DNA of 64,000 nucleotides from JBKECF01 sp047974375 (lineage in GTDB: Bacteria > Bacillota > Clostridia > Lachnospirales > CAMZNU01): assembly GCA_047974375.1 (NCBI GenBank), contig JBKECF010000004.1:62001-126000 (forward strand). The letters are read 5' to 3'. How positions within the stretch are numbered: the first letter of the stretch is position 1; every line of letters begins with the position of its first letter. The position numbers and the translations under genes are program-made. Below are positions 34,240-43,679 of this stretch, in pieces. The notes below the pieces were generated by a model that saw only the letters and a list, made by a program, of their open reading frames with translations, ran no database searches and had not been told where the DNA came from.

Positions 34240-34620
34240 CTACTGATAAATAAAAAATTTACTAACAATGTAATTCATTAAAATTACTATTGCTGTTGAA
34301 ATAAATTTAGCTATATATGGGTCCAATGAAAGTAGGTCTATAATAATAAATAATAAAAAAGTTTCGCCAAACATAAAAATAATTCTTATAGAAGAAAATT
34401 TACAAAACAAAAGGAGTAGCTGAGCCACTCCTTTTGTTTTGTATGTAAATACGAAATAAGTATTGGCGAAAAAGGCAAATATTATGCTTACAACATTGCT
34501 AAGTATATTTGCTACGCCATAGTTCACCCCTAAATATATGCCAGTATAGTAAAAAATAAAACTAATTAATGTTGTTAAAAAACCTATTAAAATATATTTT
34601 AATATTTCTTTTTTATACAT
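34240..34620 (-). CDS. GtrA-like small membrane protein
   Basis: 126 aa with four predicted membrane helices, starting KKEILKYILIGFLTTLISFIF and containing NILSNVVSIIFAFFANTYFVF, the characteristic GtrA/DPMS pattern. Family members are thought to help move lipid-linked sugars across the membrane for envelope glycosylation. It is 8 bases downstream of potD on the same strand, but there is no obvious functional link to polyamine uptake. Confidence 0.88.
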   Translation of the reverse strand: MYKKEILKYILIGFLTTLISFIFYYTGIYLGVNYGVANILSNVVSIIFAFFANTYFVFTYKTKGVAQLLLLFCKFSSIRIIFMFGETFLLFIIIDLLSLDPYIAKFISTAIVILMNYIVSKFFIYQ

Positions 34621-34628
34621 AAAACACC

Positions 34629-35657
34629 TTATTCACTTGCTAATACTTCTGTCCATTTTTCATTATATAATTCTATACTTTCCCCTAAGTCTTTGAATAA
34701 TTCGTTTTTATCAGACATAGTTACTACGTAACCAGAGGCCTCTAAAAGACTGGAGTCTACAGATTTTATTGCCTCTGCATTTGCTGTTGTATAACCAATG
34801 TAGTTTCCGTTTCTTACGGCAATATCTGGTCTACATAGGAAGTCAATAAATTTCTCAGCGTTTTCTTTATTTTCTGCCCCTTTCGGTATTGCAAGAAAAT
34901 CCACCCAGTAATTTGTTCCTTCTTCTGGAACGATATATTCTAAATCACTATTTTCTAGCTGGCAAAAAACAGCATCACCAGAATACACAACGGCTAAAGC
35001 TGCTTCTCCATTAATCATTTTATCTTTAACAGAGTCGCCAACATAGGCTTGTACCAAAGGCTTTTGCTCGATTAAAAGTTTTTTCGCTTCCTCTAGTTCG
35101 CCTTCGTCTGTAGAGTTCATGGAGTAGCCTAATTTTTTTAGTGCAACGGCAAAACTATCTCTTTGGCTGTTGTACATAAAAATATTATTTTTATAATTTT
35201 CATCCCATAAATCGTCCCAAGAATTTATTTCGCTGCTTACTAAAGTAGGATTATATAAAATGCCCAATGTACCATACATATAAGGTACTGTGTATTTATT
35301 TTCTGGGTCAGAAATATTATTTTTTAGGCCATCTTCTATATATTGAAAATTAGCAATGCTATCGTAATTTATTTCTTCTAACATATCTTCTTTAATCATT
35401 TTTTCTATCATGTATTCAGATGGAATTATTAAATCGTAATTTGAACCGCTGTTTTTAAGTTTTTGATACATAGTTTCATTACTATCATAGTATTCAGAAA
35501 TTACACGTATTCCCGTTTCTGATTCGAATTCGCCAACTAGTTCTTCGTCAATATAATCGCCCCAGTTGTAAAAGTAAAGTTCACCCATGTCCTCTCCTGA
35601 TGAACTACAACCAACAAAAATTAGGCTTAATGCCAAAATAGTAAATAATTTTTTCAT
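34629..35657 (-). CDS. potD: Spermidine/putrescine-binding lipoprotein
   Basis: 342 aa. Lipoprotein signal with lipobox FVGC (Cys 17). The mature protein starts LYFYNWGDYIDEELVGEFE, the hallmark of PotD/PotF proteins, and has YDLIIPSEYMIEKM and VVYSGDAVFC further on. It captures polyamines for the PotABC importer. It is last of the four pot genes, 24 bases after potC. Confidence 0.95.
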   Translation of the reverse strand: MKKLFTILALSLIFVGCSSSGEDMGELYFYNWGDYIDEELVGEFESETGIRVISEYYDSNETMYQKLKNSGSNYDLIIPSEYMIEKMIKEDMLEEINYDSIANFQYIEDGLKNNISDPENKYTVPYMYGTLGILYNPTLVSSEINSWDDLWDENYKNNIFMYNSQRDSFAVALKKLGYSMNSTDEGELEEAKKLLIEQKPLVQAYVGDSVKDKMINGEAALAVVYSGDAVFCQLENSDLEYIVPEEGTNYWVDFLAIPKGAENKENAEKFIDFLCRPDIAVRNGNYIGYTTANAEAIKSVDSSLLEASGYVVTMSDKNELFKDLGESIELYNEKWTEVLASE

Positions 35658-35681
35658 GTAAATCTCCTTGTTTTTGTAATT

Positions 35682-36473
35682 TTATGAATTTTTTTGTGTT
35701 TTGTCTTGTAACTTAGCAACTATTATTAACAACACCATTATACTAACAAACATTATTGTAGATAGTGCGTTTATTTCTGGTTTTATACCTCTTCTTGTTA
35801 ATGAATAAATTAATATGGAAAGAGTGTTAACTCCGCTTCCAGTTGTAAAAAAGCTAATAACAAAATCATCTAAAGAAAGAGTAAATGCAAGTATAGCACC
35901 GGAAATAATAGCAGGCTTAAGCTCAGGTATAATAACATGGATAATGGTATAAAAAGGCGTAGCACCTAAGTCCATGGAGGCTTCAAACAGATTCTTGTTC
36001 ATTTGCTTAAGCCTAGGCAAAACTGATAGTATTACATAGGGGATGCAAAACATAACATGGGAAATTAATATAGTGCCGTAGCCTAATTTGCCTATTCCTA
36101 TTAATTTAAAAAAACTAATATATAGTATCATCAATGAAATGCCTGTTACAATGTCCGGATTTACTACAGGGATATTATTAATACCTAAGTAAATATTTTT
36201 CTTTTTTTTACTTAAAAAGAATATGCCTATGGAAGTAAATGTACCTATTGCTGTTGCTATTATAGCAGCTAAAAGGGCTATGGATATAGTGTTAAAAAGG
36301 GCATTTTGTATATTTCTATCATTAAATAGTTTTATATACCAATGGAAAGTAAAACCACTGAAAACAGCCCTAGATTTACCTGCATTAAAGGAAAAAAATA
36401 TTAATATAAATATAGGAGCATATAAAAAAAGCAAAATAAGCCCTAAATAGGATTTTTTTAGGAATTTTATCAT
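35682..36473 (-). CDS. potC: Spermidine/putrescine ABC permease PotC
   Basis: 263 aa, six membrane helices. It has the PotC-type start FLKKSYLGLILLFLYAPIFILI and the EAA loop EASMDLGATPFYTIIHVIIPELKPAI that contacts the ATPase. The C-terminus contains FTLSLDDFVISFFTTG, typical of this permease. Its ATG overlaps the potB stop by 4 bases. Confidence 0.95.
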   Translation of the reverse strand: MIKFLKKSYLGLILLFLYAPIFILIFFSFNAGKSRAVFSGFTFHWYIKLFNDRNIQNALFNTISIALLAAIIATAIGTFTSIGIFFLSKKKKNIYLGINNIPVVNPDIVTGISLMILYISFFKLIGIGKLGYGTILISHVMFCIPYVILSVLPRLKQMNKNLFEASMDLGATPFYTIIHVIIPELKPAIISGAILAFTLSLDDFVISFFTTGSGVNTLSILIYSLTRRGIKPEINALSTIMFVSIMVLLIIVAKLQDKTQKNS

Positions 36474-37267
36474 AATATGCTACCTCCATCGTCTTCATTT
36501 GAAACAAACATAAATAATACAATAAATATAAATAGGTTAAGGCTTAAGGCAGCTCCAAAGTTCCAGTTATTAGACTTTAAAAACTGCTGTTCAATTAAGT
36601 TACCAATAAGGAAATATTGTCCGCCTCCTAAAAGTTCTGGAATAATAAAAGTAGTAAGAGCAGGCATGAAAACCATGGTTATACCAGATATTACACCAGA
36701 TATAGTTAAAGGAAAAACAACTTTTGTAAAGGTTTGAAAACTATTTGCCCCTAAATCTTGGGAGGCGAACAGTAAATTTTTATCAATTTTTATTAAACTG
36801 TTGTATATAGGCAGTATCATAAATGGTAAAAAGTTGTATACCATTCCTAATAAAACAGCTCCATCGGTATAAAGTAATTGTTGTTTGCTAAAGCCAAAAA
36901 AGGCTAAAGTTTCATTAAGTATTCCATTGTTTTCTAAGATTGTTAACCATGCGTAAGTACGTAATAAAAAGTTTATCCACATAGGCGCAACAATAGTAAA
37001 AAGCAATATTTTTTTGTTCACATAATTTTTGGTAGATAAAATGTAGGCAGCTGGATAGGAAACAAAAAAACATATTATTGTAGAAATTGCCGAAAGTTTA
37101 ACAGATTTATACATTACTTTTAAGTATGCTGGCTCTAAAGTTCTAGCGTAGTTAGCTAAGGTAAAACTGCTATTTTCATCAGTAAAACTAATAAATATAA
37201 TTAGAAAAAGGGGGATAACTATAAAAATAATCATCCAAAAAAAGTATGGATAAGATAGTTTTTTCAT
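36470..37267 (-). CDS. potB: Spermidine/putrescine ABC permease PotB
   Basis: 265 aa membrane permease beginning LSYPYFFWMIIFIVIPLFLI. It carries the PotB markers PMWINFLLRTYAWLTIL and the EAA loop FASQDLGANSFQTFTKVVFP. It forms the transmembrane pathway with PotC. It abuts potA directly and overlaps potC, so the operon is tightly coupled. Confidence 0.95.
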   Translation of the reverse strand: MKKLSYPYFFWMIIFIVIPLFLIIFISFTDENSSFTLANYARTLEPAYLKVMYKSVKLSAISTIICFFVSYPAAYILSTKNYVNKKILLFTIVAPMWINFLLRTYAWLTILENNGILNETLAFFGFSKQQLLYTDGAVLLGMVYNFLPFMILPIYNSLIKIDKNLLFASQDLGANSFQTFTKVVFPLTISGVISGITMVFMPALTTFIIPELLGGGQYFLIGNLIEQQFLKSNNWNFGAALSLNLFIFIVLFMFVSNEDDGGSIL

Positions 37268-38293
37268 TTAGTCCTCCATTATATGTATTGCGTCTGGTTC
37301 GATGTTTAGATATACAATGTCGTCAACTTCAGACTGTATAGTGCTGTGGACCATATATGTTTCGTCTTCTGTTTCTACGTACATTTCATAGTGAACGCCT
37401 TTAAAAATAGCGTCTATAACTTTGCCTTGGAGTTGTCCATTTGTTTTAGAAATAACAATGTCTTCCGGCCTTATAACTACTTTTACATTATTATTTTCAC
37501 CAAAACCAGAATCCACACAAATAAATTCCTTCCCTGAAAAAGTAACTAATTTGTCTTTTATCATTTTACCGTCTACAATGTTACTTTCTCCGATAAAGTC
37601 GGCAACAAAAGAATTTTTTGGTTCATTATAAATATCCACAGGAGAACCTATTTGCTGTATTTCTCCATTATATAGTACTACTATAGTATCGCTCATTGTA
37701 AGGGCTTCTTCTTGGTCGTGAGTTACATATATAAATGTTATTCCTAGCTTTTGTTGAATGTTTTTAAGTTCAATTTGCATATCTTTTCTAAGTTTTAAAT
37801 CTAGTGCCCCTAAGGGTTCGTCTAAAAGTAACACCTCAGGTTCGTTAACTAATGCACGAGCAATGGCAATACGTTGTTGTTGGCCACCGCTTAGGCTGTC
37901 TATAGTTCTTTTTTCGTAGCCGGATAAGTTAACTAGTTTTAAGATTTCTTTAACCTTCGTATCAATTGTATTTTTATCTAGTTTTTTTATTTTTAAGCCA
38001 TAGGCAACATTATTGTATACATTCATATTTGGGAATAATGCGTACTTTTGGAAAACTGTATTTATTTTGCGTTTATATGGGGGAATAACAGTTAAGTCCT
38101 TTCCTTCAAAAAGTACTTCGCCAGATGTGGGTGTTTCAAAGCCGCCTAGTATACGTAATGTAGTTGTTTTACCACAGCCACTTGGGCCTAAAAATGTTAC
38201 AAATTCATTTTTTTTAATATAAAAACTGATGTTATTTAGTATGGTTTCATCACCATAGGATTTAGCAAGTTTTTTTATTTCTATCAGATTCAT
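37268..38293 (-). CDS. potA: Spermidine/putrescine ABC transporter ATPase PotA
   Basis: 341 aa. Walker A GPSGCGKTTTLR, signature LSGGQQQRIAIARAL, Walker B VLLLDEPLGALD, then the switch His in TFIYVTHDQEE. The C-terminal third is the TOBE regulatory domain. It powers polyamine uptake through PotBC. It is first of the structural genes, 41 bases downstream of the XRE-cupin regulator. Confidence 0.96.
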   Translation of the reverse strand: MNLIEIKKLAKSYGDETILNNISFYIKKNEFVTFLGPSGCGKTTTLRILGGFETPTSGEVLFEGKDLTVIPPYKRKINTVFQKYALFPNMNVYNNVAYGLKIKKLDKNTIDTKVKEILKLVNLSGYEKRTIDSLSGGQQQRIAIARALVNEPEVLLLDEPLGALDLKLRKDMQIELKNIQQKLGITFIYVTHDQEEALTMSDTIVVLYNGEIQQIGSPVDIYNEPKNSFVADFIGESNIVDGKMIKDKLVTFSGKEFICVDSGFGENNNVKVVIRPEDIVISKTNGQLQGKVIDAIFKGVHYEMYVETEDETYMVHSTIQSEVDDIVYLNIEPDAIHIMED

Positions 38294-38334
38294 ATTCTCT
38301 CCTGTTCAACTTAAAGTAAATAGATTGTAGTCCG

Positions 38335-38874
38335 TTAAAAATTAGGTGGCGAAGATACCCAAAGAACTTGTGCTTCGGTTTTGCCACTATTTTCAATATA
38401 ATGTTTTTCGTTTGCTTTGTAGTAAAAGCTTTCATTTTTTTTGCCCTTATAGGTTTTATTTCCTATGTGTAGGGTGATATTGCCTTTTAGAATATACCCA
38501 AATACTTCTCCTTCAAAAGGTTTGTGGTTAATAGACTTACCACCGTTTTTAAGAGTTATTATTATGGGTTCCATTTCGTTTTTTTGTGCATTAGGAACTA
38601 TCCAATGTATAAGGTGGTTAAGTTCTTCATCTTCCTGTACAAAAATATCATTTTTTTCAAAAATAACTTTTTCGTTTTCTATATCACTAAAAAAACTTTG
38701 CAGACTAGTGCCTAAGGATTCTAAAATATCAACTAAAGTAGCTATAGATGGGGACGTTAAATCTCTTTCTAACTGAGAGATAAACCCTTTAGTAAGTTCG
38801 CATCTATTTGCTAATTCTTCCTGGGTTAGGCTCCTTTGTATTCGTAGGGTTTTGATTTTTTCTCCAATATTCAT
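38335..38874 (-). CDS. XRE-cupin transcriptional regulator of the pot operon
   Basis: 179 aa. The N-terminal helix-turn-helix (about 5-60: KTLRIQRSLTQEELANRCEL, then GFISQLERDLTSPSIATL) is followed by a cupin sensor domain (about 105-179: VFGYILKGNITLHIGNKTY, ESFYYKANEKHYIENSG). The PuuR/potR type precedes potABCD in many Firmicutes and probably represses the operon according to polyamine level. It is the first gene of the unit. Confidence 0.92.
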   Translation of the reverse strand: MNIGEKIKTLRIQRSLTQEELANRCELTKGFISQLERDLTSPSIATLVDILESLGTSLQSFFSDIENEKVIFEKNDIFVQEDEELNHLIHWIVPNAQKNEMEPIIITLKNGGKSINHKPFEGEVFGYILKGNITLHIGNKTYKGKKNESFYYKANEKHYIENSGKTEAQVLWVSSPPNF

Positions 38875-39011
38875 AATGCTCCTTAGTATTGCAACACTAA
38901 ACTTTGCGTTTATTTTTACTAAACTTCATGTGTAATTTATCACAATAAAGTTTTTGTGTCAATATAAAAAAATGTGTAAAAATTATTTTAATTAAGAGGC
39001 ATATTTTTCTA

Positions 39012-39064
39012 GATTAAAAAAGCCCTTAGTAATTGCAAACTTGCAATTACTAAGGGCTTTTTTA
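39012..39064. terminator. Bidirectional terminator hairpin
   Basis: AAAAAAGCCCTTAGTAATTG pairs perfectly with CAATTACTAAGGGCTTTTTT across a short loop. It overlaps the 3' end of the gene at 39062-39727 and is that gene's minus-strand terminator. Confidence 0.9.
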
Positions 39065-39727
39065 ATCCGACATTCTTTCGTCATAGTATGCTTTCCATTT
39101 TTTTAAAATTGGATTTTCTAAGTCTGTTACTTCATTTTCTACAAGCATTTTAACAGCCTTAGCAACATTTTTAATTTTTGTGTCGTTAAAGGTTTTTATA
39201 TTTTCTGTTAACTCTTCTTCAGTAATATCGGGAACATAAGTATAACTAGGTACAGCTGAGCTGTAAACACAATAAATAAAAGTAACTAAAGTTTCTATAT
39301 ATTTAACCCCTGCTACATCGCCATCATCTTTAGATTTTAAATATTCCATCCACTTTTCACTAAAAAGTTCTTCTTCTGGAGAAATTTTGCCATCTAAGGA
39401 GGATAGAAATTTATAAATAAAGTTAAAACCACATAGGTTTCGGTAGGTTAATTTATCTAAAAAAGGAATAATATCATTAAAAGTAGTATTGTAATTAGCT
39501 ACTGTGAACATATAGCTTCTTGTTTCGTTATCAATTTTATCACTTAATATAACATGATGGGCAAAATCTTCTATTTCCTTTCGCTCAAATTCATTTACAT
39601 GATTATCGCAAGACACTAAAGAATAACAAAATCCTGTAAATGCAATTAAAAAATCATTTATATCTTCACCTTCGTGGACTAGTCTGTAACTCTCTGCAAG
39701 AATTTCAAATAATGTAATACGTACCAT
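39062..39727 (-). CDS. Conserved hypothetical protein, TerB-like helical repeats
   Basis: 221 aa, soluble and mostly helical. Two segments, SCDNHVNEFERKEIEDFAHH and SLDGKISPEEELFSEKWMEY, have the D-x-(V/I)-x-x-x-E pattern of TerB-like or acidic metal-binding helices. I cannot assign a function. It lies 20 bases downstream of an S1-domain gene on the same strand. Its last codons form part of its own terminator hairpin. Confidence 0.65.
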   Translation of the reverse strand: MVRITLFEILAESYRLVHEGEDINDFLIAFTGFCYSLVSCDNHVNEFERKEIEDFAHHVILSDKIDNETRSYMFTVANYNTTFNDIIPFLDKLTYRNLCGFNFIYKFLSSLDGKISPEEELFSEKWMEYLKSKDDGDVAGVKYIETLVTFIYCVYSSAVPSYTYVPDITEEELTENIKTFNDTKIKNVAKAVKMLVENEVTDLENPILKKWKAYYDERMSD

Positions 39728-39747
39728 AGCATACTCCTTTGAATAGT

Positions 39748-40140
39748 TTAACCTTTTCTTTTATTTCTTTTGTTTATTACTGATTGGTTGTCGTTGGAAT
39801 CTTTTATCCAATTGTTTAATTTATCTTCAAAGGTGATTAATTCCTTTTTTTTAAGCTTAGGTTCAAAAACCTTTGGCTTAATAACAACCTGACCAGTTTT
39901 TTCTACTTCCTTCATGGAAAGGCTTATTTTATTTTTTTCGTCGTCATTTGTAAGAACCTTTACCATAACTGTATCACCTGCTTGCACATGGTCGTTTATA
40001 TCTTCTATGAATTGCGACGATACATGAGAAATATGAACTAAACCTTGTTTTTTGCCTGGCAATAAAACTATAGCGCCAAATGGCTTAACTCTAACAACTG
40101 TACCTTCTACAATACTACCAATTTCTAATTCCGTTGACAT
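39748..40140 (-). CDS. S1 RNA-binding domain protein (YabR/GSP13-like)
   Basis: 130 aa. A single S1 domain occupies about 5-75: GSIVEGTVVRVKPFGAIVLL, then KQGLVHISHVSSQFIEDI and DEKNKISLSMKEV. A basic, Lys-rich tail follows, ending KRNKRKG. Short S1 proteins of this kind (general stress protein 13, CvfD) bind RNA or ribosomes and influence translation. It is grouped with recR and ybaB on the same strand. Confidence 0.9.
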   Translation of the reverse strand: MSTELEIGSIVEGTVVRVKPFGAIVLLPGKKQGLVHISHVSSQFIEDINDHVQAGDTVMVKVLTNDDEKNKISLSMKEVEKTGQVVIKPKVFEPKLKKKELITFEDKLNNWIKDSNDNQSVINKRNKRKG

Positions 40141-40208
40141 CTGAACTCTCCTAATTTATAGCGTTATTAACTTTTTAAAATTATACCATATTGCACATAA
40201 AAATAAAA

Positions 40209-40805
40209 TTACATTTCTCGTCTTCCCTCTAAAGCTTTGGCTAAAGTAACCTCATCTACATATTCCAAATCGCTGCCTACTGGAACACCATGAGCAATTC
40301 TTGTTACTTTTATATTTAAGGGTTTTACTAATTTGCTTATATACATGGCAGTGGCTTCCCCCTCAGCATTTGGATTAGTACCTAAAATTACCTCTTTTAC
40401 TTCGTCCGTAAGTCTAGTTATTAATTCTTTTATGCGTATGTCCTTTGGACCAATTCCATTCATAGGGGATATAGATCCGTGTAAAATATGATACTGTCCG
40501 AAATAGTCTTTTGTCTTTTCGTAGGCTGCCATATCTTTAGGGCTTTCTACTACCATTATAATTTCCTTGTTGCGTTTAGTGTTTATACAAGTATTGCAAG
40601 GGTCTGTGTCTGTGAGGTTGCAACATATGCTACAGTATTTTATATTTTGCTTGGCAGTTATAATTGACTTGCTTAATTTTTCTGCATTTTCTTCTGGCAA
40701 ATTTATAATATAAAAAGCCAGCCTTTGGGCCGACTTCTTTCCTATTCCAGGTAATTTGGAAAGCTCTTCAATTAAATTGTTTAAGGCTTCTCCGTAAAAG
40801 TTCAT
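40209..40805 (-). CDS. recR: Recombination protein RecR
   Basis: 198 aa, the standard length. Helix-hairpin-helix at the N-terminus (LSKLPGIGKKSAQRLAFYI), C4 zinc finger (YCSICCNLTDTDPCNTC), then the Toprim domain (MVVESPKDMAAYEKT, HGSISPMNGIGPKDI, ILGTNPNAEGEATAMYI). RecR loads RecA at gaps with RecF and RecO. The order ybaB-recR is conserved; dnaX, which normally precedes them, is not here. Confidence 0.97.
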   Translation of the reverse strand: MNFYGEALNNLIEELSKLPGIGKKSAQRLAFYIINLPEENAEKLSKSIITAKQNIKYCSICCNLTDTDPCNTCINTKRNKEIIMVVESPKDMAAYEKTKDYFGQYHILHGSISPMNGIGPKDIRIKELITRLTDEVKEVILGTNPNAEGEATAMYISKLVKPLNIKVTRIAHGVPVGSDLEYVDEVTLAKALEGRREM

Positions 40806-41143
40806 TAAAATAAACCTCCACCTAAGCCACCTGTTATTTTACCCATTTCAGAATTAACTTGCTCGCTCATTTGGCGAAAGGCTTCATTAACTGCTGAAAG
40901 AACCAAATCCTCTAGCATTTCAATGTCATCTGGGTCTACAACTTCTTCGGAAATAGAAATTTTTGTTATTTCGTTTTTACCATTTATGGCTACAGTAATA
41001 GCGCCACCACCACTGGAAACTTCTAATTCTTTTTCTGCTAGAGATGCTTGTGTTTCTGCCATTTGTTTTTGCATTTTTTGTGCTTGCTTAAGCATATTGT
41101 TCATATTCATACCACCAGGCATACCTGCCATTTTTCTTGCCAT
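40805..41143 (-). CDS. YbaB/EbfC nucleoid-associated protein
   Basis: 112 aa from the ATG at 41143, since the in-frame TTG at 41155 is part of the Shine-Dalgarno GGAGG. It opens with Met/Gly-rich MARKMAGMPGGMNMNNMLKQ, then helix AQKMQKQMAETQASLAEKE, core VSSGGGAITVAINGKNEI, and a Gly-rich end. YbaB dimers bind DNA and are usually encoded directly before recR, as here (1-base overlap). Confidence 0.93.
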   Translation of the reverse strand: MARKMAGMPGGMNMNNMLKQAQKMQKQMAETQASLAEKELEVSSGGGAITVAINGKNEITKISISEEVVDPDDIEMLEDLVLSAVNEAFRQMSEQVNSEMGKITGGLGGGLF

Positions 41144-41155
41144 ATTGTCCTCCAA

Positions 41156-41569
41156 TTATTTATTATTATAGTACTTAGAATAAGTTCTAAGTTTTCCACT
41201 TGTGTCATTTTTTTCATCTTTTAATGTATATGTGTTAGCTTGGTAGTGTTTTGCTTCGAATTTTTTGCATTGTTCACAAAAAATTCCTGTTCTTATACCT
41301 ACACCGCAATTTTTACATACAAGTACTTTTTCATTACTATTTTTAATTTCTAGCCTTTCCTGCTTTAAATAGCCTATTATACGGCTTCTGGGAACGCCAA
41401 GGATTTCTGTTACTTCTATAATAGTAATACCAGGATTTTCCTTAATAAAATTGCGAACTCTATTATAGTCCTCTTCCTCTGACGCCAAGCAGGCATTACA
41501 TAAACTGCCCACTTTTCCGTAAGGGCTAAATGGTTTTCTGCATCTTCTGCATCTAACTGTTATATCCAT
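41156..41569 (-). CDS. Two-zinc-ribbon helix-turn-helix protein (YvyF-like)
   Basis: 137 aa. N-terminal zinc ribbon VRCRRCRKPFSPYG plus SLCNACLASEE, a winged-helix segment GITIIEVTEILGVPRSRIIG, then a second C-x2-C ribbon VCKNCGVGIRTGIFCEQC. The layout matches Bacillus YvyF (flagellar operon protein) in its first 80 residues. No flagellar gene is nearby. A role as DNA- or RNA-binding regulator is plausible but not shown. Confidence 0.65.
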   Translation of the reverse strand: MDITVRCRRCRKPFSPYGKVGSLCNACLASEEEDYNRVRNFIKENPGITIIEVTEILGVPRSRIIGYLKQERLEIKNSNEKVLVCKNCGVGIRTGIFCEQCKKFEAKHYQANTYTLKDEKNDTSGKLRTYSKYYNNK

Positions 41570-41603
41570 GACATACCTACTTTCAACCTGATTTTTGTTA
41601 AAG

Positions 41604-43487
41604 TTATAAGTCTATGTTTAATTTGGTCCAATTTTCCATGGCCTCATTAAGTAGTAAATCTAGTTTCTCTTTTTTGTTAAATAATTCTTGCAACTTTCCT
41701 ACATCATTTTTTTTGCCGTAAATGGCTATTTCTGCATCTAATTCTATAAGGTCTTTTTCATAAGTTGATATTTTTTTCTCTAGATTTTCAATGTCTTTTT
41801 TTCTTTTTCTTTCTATTTTTTGAGTATTCTTATTTTCCTGCCAATCTAATTTAGCTTGGGAGTCTTCCTTCACTTCTTTAGTATCTTTAAAAGTTTTTCT
41901 TTTTTCTATGAAATAGTCGTAATCTCCGTTATATTCGTACATACCGGATGACGTCATTTCAAAAACCTTTGTTGCTGTGGAATTTATAAAGTATCTATCG
42001 TGGGATATGTAAATAACAGTGCCTTCGTATGCGCTTATGGCATTTTCCAATATTTCTTTAGAGAACATATCTAAGTGGTTAGTAGGTTCGTCTAATAGTA
42101 AAAAATTAGATTTGGACAACATTATTTTTGCTAAAGAAATCCTACCTTTTTCGCCACCGCTTAGGGAACTGATTTTTTTATCGGCATCATCTTGTTTAAA
42201 TACAAAGGCTGCAAGGGTGTTGCGTATTTCTGTATTTGTTAAACGTGGAAAGGCGTCGTGTAATTCTTGGAAAATCGTATTATCTTCAGAAAGTCCGCTA
42301 TGCTCTTGGTCATAGTATCCTATATTTACATTTGTCCCATAGGAAATATTGCCGTTATCTTTTTTTAACTGATTTAGTATTATTTTGAAAAGAGTGGTTT
42401 TGCCAATACCATTATCGCCTATTAATGCAATTTTGTCTTCCCTAAAAATTTTAAAATTCAAATCAGTAAAAAGTTCTTTGTCAGGGAAAGACTTGCTTAA
42501 ATCTGTTACTGTAAGAACATCATTACCGGATTGTATTTGTGGCTTTAAAGTCATTTTCATGGAATCTGGCAGAGGCTCTGGTCGAGCTAGAACATCCATT
42601 TTACTTAATAATTTTTCTCGACTTTCAGCTCTTTTTATGGATTTTTCTCTATTAAAGGAACGTAAAACCCTAATTACTTCTTCTTGTTTCTTTATTTCCC
42701 TTTGTTGGTTTATGTATTGTTTAATTTCTACTTCCCTATTTATTTCTTTTTGTACGGAATAATCTGTGTAGTTACCGTTATATGTCCATGAATTTTTGTT
42801 TTCTATTTCTATAATTTTATGGCATATTTTATCTAAAAAGTACCTATCGTGTGAAACTATTATAATTGTTCCACTGTAATTTTTCAAATAGCCTTCAAGC
42901 CAACTTATGGAATTTATGTCTAAATGGTTTGTTGGCTCGTCAAGTATGAGCAAACTTGGTTTTTGCAAAAGTAGCCTACCTAATAGTACTCTTCTTTTTT
43001 GTCCACCAGACAAAGTAGAAATTTGCCTGTTGTCCTCTGCAAAGTCTAAGCCATTAATTACACCACGAATTCTACTTTTATATTGGTAGCCCTCTTGTTT
43101 TTCAAATTCCTCGAATAATCTGGCTTGTTCGTTAATCAACTTTTGAGAAGGGGAATTAGCTGAGGCGATTTTTTTTTCTACATCTTTTATTTTATTTTCT
43201 AAATGAATTAGATCTAAAAAAACATTTTCTAGGGTTTTGTATATTGTTAGGCTTTCATCTAACTCTATAAGTTGGGATAAAAAACCTATGTTTATATCTT
43301 TGGCGTAAGCTAACTGGCCGCTGTCGGCTTCAAGCTCTTTAGTTATTATTTTTAGCAATGTTGTTTTGCCGGCACCGTTTACACCAACAATAGCTACTCT
43401 ATCATTTTCGTTAACGTTAAAAGAAATATTTTGAAGTATGTCTTTGCTGCCAAAGGATTTGCATATTTTATTTCCGCTTACTATCAT
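41604..43487 (-). CDS. ABC-F family ATPase
   Basis: 627 aa with two ABC domains and no membrane span. Walker A motifs GVNGAGKTTLLKI and GDNGIGKTTLFKI, signatures LSGGQKRRVLLG and LSGGEKGRISLAK, each followed by DEPTNHLD, the ABC-F mark. The linker between domains is basic (RSFNREKSIKRAESREKLLS), and a Lys/Glu-rich coiled-coil tail (about 540-627) resembles YdiF/Uup. ABC-F proteins act on the ribosome, resolving stalls or giving antibiotic protection. A resistance role cannot be read from sequence alone. Confidence 0.94.
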   Translation of the reverse strand: MIVSGNKICKSFGSKDILQNISFNVNENDRVAIVGVNGAGKTTLLKIITKELEADSGQLAYAKDINIGFLSQLIELDESLTIYKTLENVFLDLIHLENKIKDVEKKIASANSPSQKLINEQARLFEEFEKQEGYQYKSRIRGVINGLDFAEDNRQISTLSGGQKRRVLLGRLLLQKPSLLILDEPTNHLDINSISWLEGYLKNYSGTIIIVSHDRYFLDKICHKIIEIENKNSWTYNGNYTDYSVQKEINREVEIKQYINQQREIKKQEEVIRVLRSFNREKSIKRAESREKLLSKMDVLARPEPLPDSMKMTLKPQIQSGNDVLTVTDLSKSFPDKELFTDLNFKIFREDKIALIGDNGIGKTTLFKIILNQLKKDNGNISYGTNVNIGYYDQEHSGLSEDNTIFQELHDAFPRLTNTEIRNTLAAFVFKQDDADKKISSLSGGEKGRISLAKIMLSKSNFLLLDEPTNHLDMFSKEILENAISAYEGTVIYISHDRYFINSTATKVFEMTSSGMYEYNGDYDYFIEKRKTFKDTKEVKEDSQAKLDWQENKNTQKIERKRKKDIENLEKKISTYEKDLIELDAEIAIYGKKNDVGKLQELFNKKEKLDLLLNEAMENWTKLNIDL

Positions 43488-43564
43488 TAATCAAACCTCC
43501 ATGGCAATTTTAACACTAATTATGTTTAAACTCAAATATAATTAATCTGAGTTTTTGCATTTAT

Positions 43565-43580
43565 CTGGTCGAAAGCTTTT
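43565..43580. repeat. Half copy of family A repeat
   Basis: CTGGTCGAAAGCTTTTTT shares the first 13 bases of the family A repeat and then breaks off into T residues. Confidence 0.5.
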
Positions 43581-43607
43581 TTAAAAACATATTCAGTGGT
43601 ATTTAGC

Positions 43608-43660
43608 CTAAAAAAGCCCTTAAAGAAAATGTACTTGCATTTTTCTTTAAGGGCTTAAAG
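43608..43660 (-). terminator. Terminator after the iron alcohol dehydrogenase
   Basis: AAGCCCTTAAAGAAAA at 43614 pairs with TTTTCTTTAAGGGCTT at 43643, and the minus strand continues into a T run. Confidence 0.85.
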
Positions 43661-43679
43661 GTAATTTAGAAAAATTGAA